This document shows positions 1 to 6,525 of a stretch of 34,573 nt of DNA, piece by piece; within the stretch, counting starts at the first letter, position 1, and each line of letters opens with the position of its first letter. The position numbers were made by a program, and so were the translations under genes. The DNA comes from JAFGMQ01 sp036733345. Lineage in GTDB: Bacteria > Desulfobacterota > DSM-4660 > Desulfatiglandales > Desulfatiglandaceae. The notes beneath the pieces were generated by a model. It searched no databases, was not told the origin of the DNA, and worked only from the letters and a program-made list of their open reading frames with translations. The DNA lies in the NCBI GenBank assembly GCA_036733345.1, contig DAINAR010000032.1:1-34573 (forward strand), written 5' to 3'.

Positions 1-27
1 ACCTGATACAGAACTTAAGAAATAAAT

Positions 28-1332
28 CTAAATTACGACAACCCCCGGCAGAGGCTTTATGAAATTTTGTCGAAGACTGTATGTATAGGCTCCCTGCATA
101 GGTATCATGAGTATATCTCCATTCTGAATATCCTCTCCCCAGTATGAATACCCCCAGACATCATGAGGCGTACAAAGGGATCCAAGTATATCGCAGGGAA
201 TTTCCTTCAGAGAAGGTCTGGTCAGATTAAGAACGGGAAAATAGTCAGTCTCGAACCTCTCCCATCCGATTGAATTCGTCCCTGCATCGGTAACAACAAG
301 ATCAGGAACCTTTTTGTCTATTACAGATATGAGAATATGCATTGCATCGTTACAGATCCATCGGCCGGGTTCAAGGCATATCCTGCAATCCACGACAGAA
401 AGAATATGCCTGCTTATGGCCATGCCGAGATGTTCTGCAAAATATCTAATTGGCCGGGCAGGAACCATGAAATGATCTTTGGCTGATCTTTCCTCTTTTC
501 CAAGGGCCTTTTTCAGTATGCCTTCAGGCGTCCCGGACTTCTGAAGCCATTCACCCTGTTGAGGCCAGTACCCTCCCCCGATATCAATGAACCTGACAGC
601 CTGCCTGAAATTATCGGGCATGCCGGCCAGAACCCTGCCTAATTTCTTTATAAAATCTATCTGTGCATCCGGATTCATATTCCAGCTTGAATGAAATTGC
701 AGTCCCGTCAGCTGGATATGGGGACATTTTCCGGCATCTTCCCAGAAATTTAAAAGGTCACCTAAAACAATGCCGAATTTTCTCCAGAGGCCCTCAGGGT
801 TTGTTGTCAGGCGAACACCGGCACGGACAATGCTATTATTTAAGGCGGCCGCTTTTTCAAGCCTTTCGAGCTCACCGAAGCTGTCCAGCAGCACTACTGT
901 TTTTTCCGAATTCATGACGGCGAGAGTTAGTTCTTCTTTTGTCTTTCCGGGCCCGCTGAATACGATATCCCGAGCGCCAAGCCCCAGGGCCATTTCAAGT
1001 TCAGGACCGCTGGAAACATCCAGCCCGAAACCGCACTCAATGAGGACCTTTGAGACATCCGGATAATTATTGCTTTTAACAGCAAAATAAAAACCAACAT
1101 CAGGTAGAGCATCCTGGAACACCCTTTTAAAGTGACCAGCTTTTTCTTTAAGCACCGATGTTTCAAGTATATAGGCAGGAGGAGGACTCTTTTTAAGAAT
1201 ACCCAAGTATTTATCCCTGCGAGAGAAATAATATTCCACAAAACTCTTTAATTCCTTCTCAGGAAGCAGAGAAGTCCTGTGTTCAAAAACAGGCGTTAAC
1301 TCCTTGATAGTTATTGCGTCTTCTTTATCCAT
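28..1332 (-). CDS. Fold-type III PLP-dependent amino-acid decarboxylase (LysA/ODC family)
   Basis: This 434-residue protein has the full motif set of the alanine-racemase-fold decarboxylases (diaminopimelate, ornithine and carboxynorspermidine decarboxylases). The Schiff-base lysine is K86 in FAVKSNN. It is followed by GLDVSSGPELEMAL, a RKFGI motif, HSSWN, the phosphate-binding DIGGGYW and CLEPGRW. Near the C-terminus are the catalytic cysteine in LCTPHD and GAYT. Catalytic residues look intact, so it should release CO2 from a basic amino acid or a carboxy-polyamine; the substrate cannot be read from sequence. The KFGI and GPGKTKEEL stretches look most LysA-like. The ATG at 1332 has no clear ribosome binding site. 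A 416-bp gap separates it from the ATP-grasp gene on the same strand, so membership of that operon is inferred. Confidence 0.88.
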   Translation of the reverse strand: MDKEDAITIKELTPVFEHRTSLLPEKELKSFVEYYFSRRDKYLGILKKSPPPAYILETSVLKEKAGHFKRVFQDALPDVGFYFAVKSNNYPDVSKVLIECGFGLDVSSGPELEMALGLGARDIVFSGPGKTKEELTLAVMNSEKTVVLLDSFGELERLEKAAALNNSIVRAGVRLTTNPEGLWRKFGIVLGDLLNFWEDAGKCPHIQLTGLQFHSSWNMNPDAQIDFIKKLGRVLAGMPDNFRQAVRFIDIGGGYWPQQGEWLQKSGTPEGILKKALGKEERSAKDHFMVPARPIRYFAEHLGMAISRHILSVVDCRICLEPGRWICNDAMHILISVIDKKVPDLVVTDAGTNSIGWERFETDYFPVLNLTRPSLKEIPCDILGSLCTPHDVWGYSYWGEDIQNGDILMIPMQGAYTYSLRQNFIKPLPGVVVI

Positions 1333-1494
1333 CAGATTTGTATGCCTTTTATCTAATTATTCTGATGCAATATCAAAATACAATTTTTGTCGTCAGTTAT
1401 GTCGCTGATAAGAGGTATATATTAATATGCTCAAATTTATGTATTCATAAAAAGATCAAATCCGGCGAATATGTCATTCTACATGTTTCGCTTC

Positions 1495-1611
1495 TGTCAT
1501 TCCGAGCAAAGCGAGGAATCTTGGTTTTAAACCGCATGGAAGGATTCAGTAGATACACTATATTGTCAATATTTAAGGACTAAAGATTTCTCGTTTCACT
1601 CGAAATGACAA
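1495..1611. repeat. 117-bp inverted-repeat (REP/MITE-like) element
   Basis: Two imperfect inverted arms of about 28-30 bases lie at 1495-1522 and 1582-1611, around a 59-base AT-rich centre. The left arm begins TGTCATTCCGAGCAAAGCG. The complement of the right arm differs from it at only a few, mostly transition, positions. The TCATTCCGAG...CGAGGAATCTT type of sequence is a common dispersed intergenic repeat in many bacteria. The element sits in the 1333-1748 gap between two same-strand genes. I see nothing else convincing in that gap. Confidence 0.6.
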
Positions 1612-1748
1612 GTTAAGTAGACTTCCTTCATTACCATCAAAATTTAAAACCTTTCTGTTATTTACGCCTTAGTGACTAAAGTTGATGGACAATCCCGTTT
1701 CTCAAATCCCACATTTTTGGGGAAACCGAAATTTGATAAAGCTGTCAG

Positions 1749-3044
1749 CTAATTAATCTCCACTCTCAAAGAATCCGAAAGCTGATTACACTGCGTTTCA
1801 AAGTCCGGTTCGTAGTAAGGCTTAAAAATAACATGCCCCAGAAGCCAGGAATCATAATCTTCAGGAGGCATCCTTATGAGATGTCCAGGTCCCCTAGTCA
1901 GGAAGATTTCACACACTCTCGCATCCTGTCTCAGGCGTTCCGTATCAATTCTTTCCAGTATGCCCCCGTGATAAGCATGGAGCCTCAAACCGATATATGA
2001 TTCAACATTTTTAGGTTTAGAAAATCTGAGCCGTCTCTTCTGTGCAAAATCAAGTGCCGAAGTGAGGATGTCAAAATCCCATGCCCTTCGAAGAAGAAAA
2101 GGCAGACAGTCGCCGCCGGGTCGCGGAGTCAGTTCAAGCAGGATTATTTCGTGACCCCGTGCAACAAAATCGAGCATGCAGATTGCCCTGCAAACTCCGA
2201 GTGAACTCGCAGCCTTATGAAGAATATGAAGAAAATGGTCCTCCTCAATCCCGTCAGGCAGTGAATCTGTAAGGACATATCCGCGGATAGTGCCTAACGG
2301 CCCGGCAGGAGAATGGATCTTCCGGGTAAGTCTGATAACTTCCAGGCTGTTATCTTCTATCATAAAATCGCAGCTGAATTCAATGCCCTCTATTAGCTCT
2401 TCTGCTATCACCTTTGCCTGTTCAGGATCAGGAAGGTGATACATTCGATTTGCCTGCCGCTCCCTTATCCCACTGTCAATTATATTAAAAACCTTTTCAC
2501 AGCTTTTTTCATCCGTGCAGCAGAAGACAAGTTCGCTGCCGCTTCCGGAAAGCGGTTTAAGCACGCATGGACCTTTTATGTCACGAAAAAATGCTGAGGC
2601 CTCTTCTCTGGACTTAATCAAACGTGCAGCAGGACTCTTTAGACCGTTTTCAGTCCATCTGACCTTTGACACATATTTATCCCGGCAATTTCTAATTGTC
2701 TCGATGTCAGGATAGGAAAGCTCAAGATACTGTGCGAGAAAGGATGAAAGCTCCATGGATTCGCAGTCAAAACATGCAATCCCGTTAATTGAAAAACCAT
2801 TCCGTGCAATGTGCTTTTTTACGGCCTGTATCGACTGATTATAATCAGAAAGATCACATAGGATTTCTTCTTCCGGAGATGGACAAGGTTCAGCACCTTT
2901 CTGTCGTATGAGACGGTCTGTAAGAAAGATCGCTCTTTTCGGATTGCCCTTTCTGATCCAGTCGATATAATCGGTTGTAGTTCCAACCACGAGAACCCTG
3001 GTGTTATTGCACACAGGCAATACTCTCTTCAAAAACAGGTTCAT
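1749..3044 (-). CDS. ATP-grasp ligase (carboxylate-amine ligase-like)
   Basis: This 431-residue protein has an N-terminal Rossmann-like segment (RVLVVGTTTDYIDWI) and a pre-ATP-grasp region. The ATP-grasp fold follows: K124 in CRDKY, K163 in CVLKPLSGSGS, hinge EELIEGIEF at about 216-224, and metal-binding D292 (MLDF) and E304 (LLELTPRPGGD). The usual ExNPR asparagine is Thr306 here. Such enzymes join a carboxylate to an amine through an acyl phosphate; the substrates are unknown. I chose the ATG at 3044, which has GAGGAG upstream and overlaps the GNAT gene by 41 bases. A GTG at the GNAT stop codon is an alternative. Longer upstream starts would only translate the GNAT gene in the wrong frame. 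Translation is probably coupled to the GNAT gene. Confidence 0.82.
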   Translation of the reverse strand: MNLFLKRVLPVCNNTRVLVVGTTTDYIDWIRKGNPKRAIFLTDRLIRQKGAEPCPSPEEEILCDLSDYNQSIQAVKKHIARNGFSINGIACFDCESMELSSFLAQYLELSYPDIETIRNCRDKYVSKVRWTENGLKSPAARLIKSREEASAFFRDIKGPCVLKPLSGSGSELVFCCTDEKSCEKVFNIIDSGIRERQANRMYHLPDPEQAKVIAEELIEGIEFSCDFMIEDNSLEVIRLTRKIHSPAGPLGTIRGYVLTDSLPDGIEEDHFLHILHKAASSLGVCRAICMLDFVARGHEIILLELTPRPGGDCLPFLLRRAWDFDILTSALDFAQKRRLRFSKPKNVESYIGLRLHAYHGGILERIDTERLRQDARVCEIFLTRGPGHLIRMPPEDYDSWLLGHVIFKPYYEPDFETQCNQLSDSLRVEIN

Positions 3045-3978
3045 GCCATGCAACCTGCTCCTCGGAGATTCTGATCTCGTACAAAGGACGCGGCTCAAGA
3101 TGAAAACGCTCTTTCCAGCCGAAATCTCCGCAAAGAAAATCAACTGCCTCGAAATGCTGCTCACATGCCCATTCCATATGATGCAAATTAATGAGCTTGG
3201 CAACGCCCTGGAAATCAGGATGGGTGCCTCCCGCCAGTACAACATAAGACATGCCCCACACCGCACCGATATCGACCGCTGCTATTTTACCGCCTATAAG
3301 GGAGGTTGTTACCCTAAGCATTCCTTTTGCATTCAGCCATGAGACCAGATTTTCAAACGACCTCAGGAATCTTGAAGAGCTGAAATAAGATTGCCCTCCA
3401 AAGGCATGCTGATTCAACCTGTAGAGATATTCAACATCCCCAATATTATCGTGACGGTATGAAACTCCAAATGCCTCAAGTCTGGACAGCTCATGCTTTA
3501 GCTTTTTTCGTGTTTTTCCTGAGAACTGCTGAAGATAATTCTCCATCGAATAATTATGCGCTCCCGGCAGAAAGAGATACCCAGTTTCGTCAATATTAAA
3601 AATGTCATTATCATAATATGCCGGCAAAAAGATATTGGTCAGATAACGCAGATGTGCCGGGCCTGGAATAGACAACAGAAGCTCTTCGGTCACATGAAAA
3701 TTTTTGGCCGGAATCCTGTTCTGTTCAAGCCATGTCTTGCCCTGGCAGGTCTCACCCGGAAAATAACCATAATACTGCTCCTCATCTATCCAGCTCAACG
3801 GAAGTATCCCCTGGATAATCCCGTTATTTTCTGCAATTATAAAATATGGCTGCCGATCATAAGCCTCGGCAAAACAGTACCTGACCGGCCACAGATCGAA
3901 AATGCACTCAGTCGGCCAGAAATGTTCCCAGAGAAATCTGCACTCGTCGATGTCCTCACAGATTCTAATGCTGATCAT
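3004..3978 (-). CDS. GNAT-fold acyl/aminoacyl transferase, BioF2/FemAB-like
   Basis: The 324-residue protein fits the BioF2-like (GNAT_acetyltransf_6) group related to FemAB. It has a first GNAT half with IIAENNGIIQGILPL and a linker SGKTRKKLKHELSRLEAFG that is typical of the family. The second half carries GGKIAAVDIGAVW and the closing motif DFLCGDFGWKERF. Known relatives use acyl-CoA or aminoacyl-tRNA donors to acylate amines in cell-wall, exopolysaccharide or peptide pathways. The donor here is unknown. Its ATG lies one base past the TAA of the SpeD-like gene, so the two are co-translated. FemAB-like proteins with PLP decarboxylases are also known near exosortase loci, but no exosortase is visible here. 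Confidence 0.75.
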   Translation of the reverse strand: MISIRICEDIDECRFLWEHFWPTECIFDLWPVRYCFAEAYDRQPYFIIAENNGIIQGILPLSWIDEEQYYGYFPGETCQGKTWLEQNRIPAKNFHVTEELLLSIPGPAHLRYLTNIFLPAYYDNDIFNIDETGYLFLPGAHNYSMENYLQQFSGKTRKKLKHELSRLEAFGVSYRHDNIGDVEYLYRLNQHAFGGQSYFSSSRFLRSFENLVSWLNAKGMLRVTTSLIGGKIAAVDIGAVWGMSYVVLAGGTHPDFQGVAKLINLHHMEWACEQHFEAVDFLCGDFGWKERFHLEPRPLYEIRISEEQVAWHEPVFEESIACVQ

Positions 3979-3979
3979 T

Positions 3980-4372
3980 TTAACGCCTTAAAGTAACACT
4001 CATATAACTGTATGACCCGCCGAAATACTCCTCGGCAAAGGCCTTAACCTTATCCGGATCATAGGGCTTGCAGCTGAAGACATCCAGATAAACGGCATTA
4101 GTTAGATTTGCAAAATGCCCTGAAATCAAAGAGGTCTCAATCAGCTGTATCATTGAGTAACCTGCCACGCGCTCATCCTCTCCGAAATGTACCACCTGGG
4201 TTTCGCCGAATCTCTTCATTTCAATAAGATCGCACAGTTCCACCACAAAACGCCTTATTACATCGGCGCTCCGTATCTTTTCAGGATCACATTCATAAAT
4301 ATCTATAGCCGAGGCAATACCCCATGCGTCTGGTGCGATTTCTTCTTTTCTAACAGCAGCTATTCCTTTCAT
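3980..4372 (-). CDS. SpeD (AdoMet decarboxylase) family small pyruvoyl enzyme, divergent
   Basis: At 130 residues this has the normal length of a class 1b S-adenosylmethionine decarboxylase. The core reads VHFGEDERVAGYSMIQLIETS and then LISGHF and YLDVFSC. Serine 81, His86 and Cys101 keep the spacing of the catalytic Ser63, His68 and Cys83 of the Thermotoga maritima enzyme (+5 and +20). That suggests self-cleavage between T80 and S81 to give a pyruvoyl enzyme. The usual Glu-Ser-His triplet is Thr-Ser-Leu, so the substrate may not be AdoMet. Some SpeD homologues are known to be ornithine or arginine decarboxylases. No speE-like aminopropyltransferase is nearby. A GGAGAG box precedes the ATG, and the gene leads the GNAT and ATP-grasp genes. 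Confidence 0.75.
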   Translation of the reverse strand: MKGIAAVRKEEIAPDAWGIASAIDIYECDPEKIRSADVIRRFVVELCDLIEMKRFGETQVVHFGEDERVAGYSMIQLIETSLISGHFANLTNAVYLDVFSCKPYDPDKVKAFAEEYFGGSYSYMSVTLRR

Positions 4373-4412
4373 GCCACTCTCCTTTCCTTCTTTTAATAAA
4401 GCCTTTTTTTAT

Positions 4413-4592
4413 TTAAATTCCTAAGAGCTCTTCTTTTAATGTCCTCTTTCTATGCAAACGCTTGCCGACATTCTTCTTAAGACGGGGAATATTTTCTTCT
4501 GTTTCTTCATAAAAGGCTTCTTCATCGTAATTATTAGATTTTTCTTTTTTCCTTCTAATATTTTCTTTATGTTGTAACCTTTTTCGGTCCAT
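4413..4592 (-). CDS. Small, highly charged hypothetical protein
   Basis: A 59-residue reading frame starts at an ATG with AGGTG nine bases upstream. A GTG four codons earlier is an alternative. The product has a basic N-terminus (MDRKRLQHKENIRRKKEK), an acidic tyrosine-containing centre (NNYDEEAFYEETEEN) and a basic C-terminus ending LLGI. It has no signal peptide, membrane segment or cysteine. It lies 40 bases before the SpeD-like gene on the same strand and would be the first gene of that operon. I do not recognise it. It could be a nucleic-acid-binding accessory, a peptide substrate of the downstream enzymes, or a chance frame. Confidence 0.4.
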   Translation of the reverse strand: MDRKRLQHKENIRRKKEKSNNYDEEAFYEETEENIPRLKKNVGKRLHRKRTLKEELLGI

Positions 4593-4638
4593 TGTCGTGT
4601 TCACCTGTTTACAAGTTCGCGATATGCATTTTCACCTG

Positions 4639-4693
4639 AAAAAGCCCCTGAGCTTTAATAACTTCACCCTCCTGCATATTATATGCCAGGGGC
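4639..4693 (-). terminator. Possible attenuator/terminator in the leader of the SpeD-like operon
   Basis: Read on the minus strand, GCCCCTG (4693-4687) pairs with CAGGGGC (4650-4644) and five T residues follow directly (4643-4639), as in an intrinsic terminator. The 36-base loop contains a small GCAT/ATGC hairpin and an AGGAGG sequence that no start codon follows at a useful distance. It lies about 50 bases before the first gene of the operon and after any promoter in the intergenic region, so it could act as an attenuator. Confidence 0.45.
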
Positions 4694-4732
4694 ATCCTGT
4701 TTGATAACCAGCATAATTTCTTGGGTTTTTCC

Positions 4733-4769
4733 AGCTGTTACATGCATATAACAGTGAAAAAAGACAGCT
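4733..4769 (-). promoter_or_regulatory. Mutually exclusive stems in the operon leader
   Basis: CTGTTA (4735-4740) pairs with TAACAG (4749-4754), while AGCTGT (4733-4738) pairs with ACAGCT (4764-4769). The two stems share bases and cannot form together. This hints at a switching leader ahead of the attenuator, but six-base stems in AT-rich DNA can arise by chance. Confidence 0.3.
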
Positions 4770-4828
4770 TTTCGGTATTCCATTACTTAAATTAGCCATA
4801 TTATGCATTGCAATACCGATAATTTATT

Positions 4829-4844
4829 TGCTCTTTTCATGCCA
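4829..4844 (-). promoter_or_regulatory. Sigma-54-like -24/-12 promoter for the SpeD-like operon
   Basis: The minus strand reads TGGCATG-AAAA-GAGCA, with the GG and GC elements ten bases apart as sigma-54 needs. The -24 element has one mismatch to TGGCACG, and the -12 element has two mismatches to TTGCA. Transcription would begin near 4818, giving a leader of about 225 bases. The divergent sigma-54 activator gene supports the call, but the -12 element is weak. The wider 4593-5048 gap also holds the palindrome, stems and attenuator listed separately. Confidence 0.35.
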
Positions 4845-4958
4845 TTTTATCCATTAAATTCAAGCTCATCAGCTGTTGCGTATTAACTACTATTATCAAT
4901 ATGTTACTACTGATAAAAATTTAATAAAAAAATATTTTACGCCTTATATCCTTTTTTT

Positions 4959-4978
4959 ATTGGTACTTTTATACCGAT
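4959..4978. promoter_or_regulatory. ATTGGTA-N6-TACCGAT palindrome, candidate activator site
   Basis: ATTGGTA (4959-4965) and TACCGAT (4972-4978) form a palindrome with one mismatch, about 150 bases upstream of the proposed sigma-54 start. Related half sites occur in the same gap: CGGTATT at 4773, AATACCG at 4812 and ATACCG near 5027. The position suits an enhancer for the activator encoded from 5049, which could also control itself through it. Confidence 0.35.
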
Positions 4979-5048
4979 TTAGTATATATGGTTTTCTAAG
5001 AATAATGATAAATAAATAGTATATTAATACCGTTTTCTGGAGGAAAAG

Positions 5049-6464
5049 ATGCTGATAAGGCTTGCACTTGGAATCAAGAACAAGGAATTACAGAGACACC
5101 TTGAAAGGAGTTTTTCGCTATCCGACGTCCAGGTGAAATGCTTCGGACAGGCCAGAACTGCATGGCAAAAGCTTGTGAGAAGCTGCGGCGATATCATTGT
5201 TGTCAGTCAGTCCCTTATACCGGGCCCTGTTGATTCAAGCATTGCAATGCTCAATAGCCTGCCTGAAAACCCAACTACTGTTATTCTCCACGATAATGAC
5301 TCCTCTGAAGAACATGCTCAGCTTGTTGCAGCTGGAGCCGATGTTGTTCTTTATTCAAAGGTTTCAAATAAACGTCTTGTTGAAGCCATAGAAAGCACCC
5401 TTGAATCAAGGAGGCAGCTTAACGTTATTGACCGTTTTGATCGGAGAGGACGCATAAAACCCAAGATAAGCGATTTTGTTTCAGACAGCGAGGAAATGCA
5501 GATATTTATGGAGGAAGTTCAGCAGGTTATATCAAGTGATTCCCTGTTACTTATTCAGGGTGAAACAGGGACCGGAAAAGAACATCTTGCAAAGGCGATA
5601 CACGCGGAAAGTCCGCGTTCCGCCGGACCTTTTATAACTGTTAATACCGCAGCTCTGCCGGAGCAGCTCCTTGAAAGTGAGCTCTTTGGTCATGAACAGG
5701 GTGCCTATACCGGTGCTATCAGGTCACGCAGGGGAGCATTCGAGCTTGCTCATGGCGGGACTATCTTTCTTGATGAAATAGGAGAAATGCCGCTTCATTT
5801 ACAGACCAAGCTGTTAAGGGTGCTTCAGGACTTCGAGGTAACACCGATAGGTGGAGAAAGCCCAATCTGGGTAGATGTAAGAGTAATCGCCGCTACAAAT
5901 AGAGATCTCGAAAAAGAAGTGTCAAAAGGTAATTTCAGACAGGATCTCTTTTACCGTCTGGGGGTTGTAATGCTTACCATTCCCCCTCTTCGTAACAGGA
6001 AAGAGGATATTCCTGCCATGGCACGTCATTTCATTAATCTGTATCGCACAAAAATTGGAAGGGATGTCAGCCTTATCTCCGAACCTGCAATGGAAGCCCT
6101 TTGCCGGTACACCTGGCCCGGAAATGTTCGGGAATTGATGAATGTGCTTGAACGGGCCGTCTTGCTTTGCAGGACGGAGGAGATATCACTCAGAGATTTT
6201 CCAGGCACCTTTCAGGAAGGACTTTCCCTGCCCAGGGAGATACTTCAGATGGATAACAATATTGCGCTTTCATGGAAAAACAAAACGCTTCCCCAGGTGC
6301 AGAGTGAAGTGCAGGAATATGTCGAACGCCTTTATCTCCAGATGGCACTTAAAGAAGCAAGAGGACGTGTAGGAGAAGTTTCAAGAATGGCAGGTATTCA
6401 TCCAAGAGGCTTGTATAATAAAATGAAAAAACTCGGGATTCAAAAAGAAGATTATAAGAACTAA
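5049..6464 (+). CDS. Sigma-54 activator (NtrC family) with degenerate receiver
   Basis: The 471-residue protein has three parts. Residues 1-125 are receiver-like, but the phosphoacceptor Asp is Ser53 in DIIVVSQ and the N-terminal acidic pair is missing, although a Lys remains (YSK104). The AAA+ domain has Walker A GETGTGKE (171-178), GAYTGA (218-223, a variant of the sigma-54-contacting GAFTGA), Walker B GGTIFLDEIGE, arginine finger region FRQDLFYRL and WPGNVREL. The last 40 residues are a Fis-type helix-turn-helix. It should open sigma-54 promoters without phosphorylation, perhaps controlled by a ligand or partner. GGAGG precedes the ATG. It is divergent from the SpeD-like operon, its most likely target. 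Confidence 0.92.
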   Translation: MLIRLALGIKNKELQRHLERSFSLSDVQVKCFGQARTAWQKLVRSCGDIIVVSQSLIPGPVDSSIAMLNSLPENPTTVILHDNDSSEEHAQLVAAGADVVLYSKVSNKRLVEAIESTLESRRQLNVIDRFDRRGRIKPKISDFVSDSEEMQIFMEEVQQVISSDSLLLIQGETGTGKEHLAKAIHAESPRSAGPFITVNTAALPEQLLESELFGHEQGAYTGAIRSRRGAFELAHGGTIFLDEIGEMPLHLQTKLLRVLQDFEVTPIGGESPIWVDVRVIAATNRDLEKEVSKGNFRQDLFYRLGVVMLTIPPLRNRKEDIPAMARHFINLYRTKIGRDVSLISEPAMEALCRYTWPGNVRELMNVLERAVLLCRTEEISLRDFPGTFQEGLSLPREILQMDNNIALSWKNKTLPQVQSEVQEYVERLYLQMALKEARGRVGEVSRMAGIHPRGLYNKMKKLGIQKEDYKN

Positions 6465-6482
6465 ACTTAAAGATTCCAAAGT

Positions 6483-6525
6483 GTTTGACTTGACAAAATT
6501 GAAATATACACCTAAAAAGTCAAAC
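6483..6525 (+). promoter_or_regulatory. Perfect 9-bp inverted repeat ending at a start codon
   Basis: GTTTGACTT (6483-6491) and AAGTCAAAC (6517-6525) are exact complements 25 bases apart. The right arm ends on the base before the ATG at 6526. As DNA it could be an operator; a TTGACA lies inside. As RNA it would place a stem against the start codon. No good Shine-Dalgarno sequence is visible here. Confidence 0.4.

Noticed and set aside
1314..1583. 89-residue plus-strand frame over the inverted repeat
   Set aside because: It overlaps the decarboxylase start and the left repeat arm and has no coding character.
3045..3266. N-terminal extension of the ATP-grasp frame
   Set aside because: Those codons lie inside the GNAT gene in another frame and do not resemble an ATP-grasp N-terminus.
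4609..4677. 22-codon leader peptide frame on the minus strand
   Set aside because: Its ATG has no ribosome binding site and the AGGAGG lies inside the frame, so the terminator reading is preferred.
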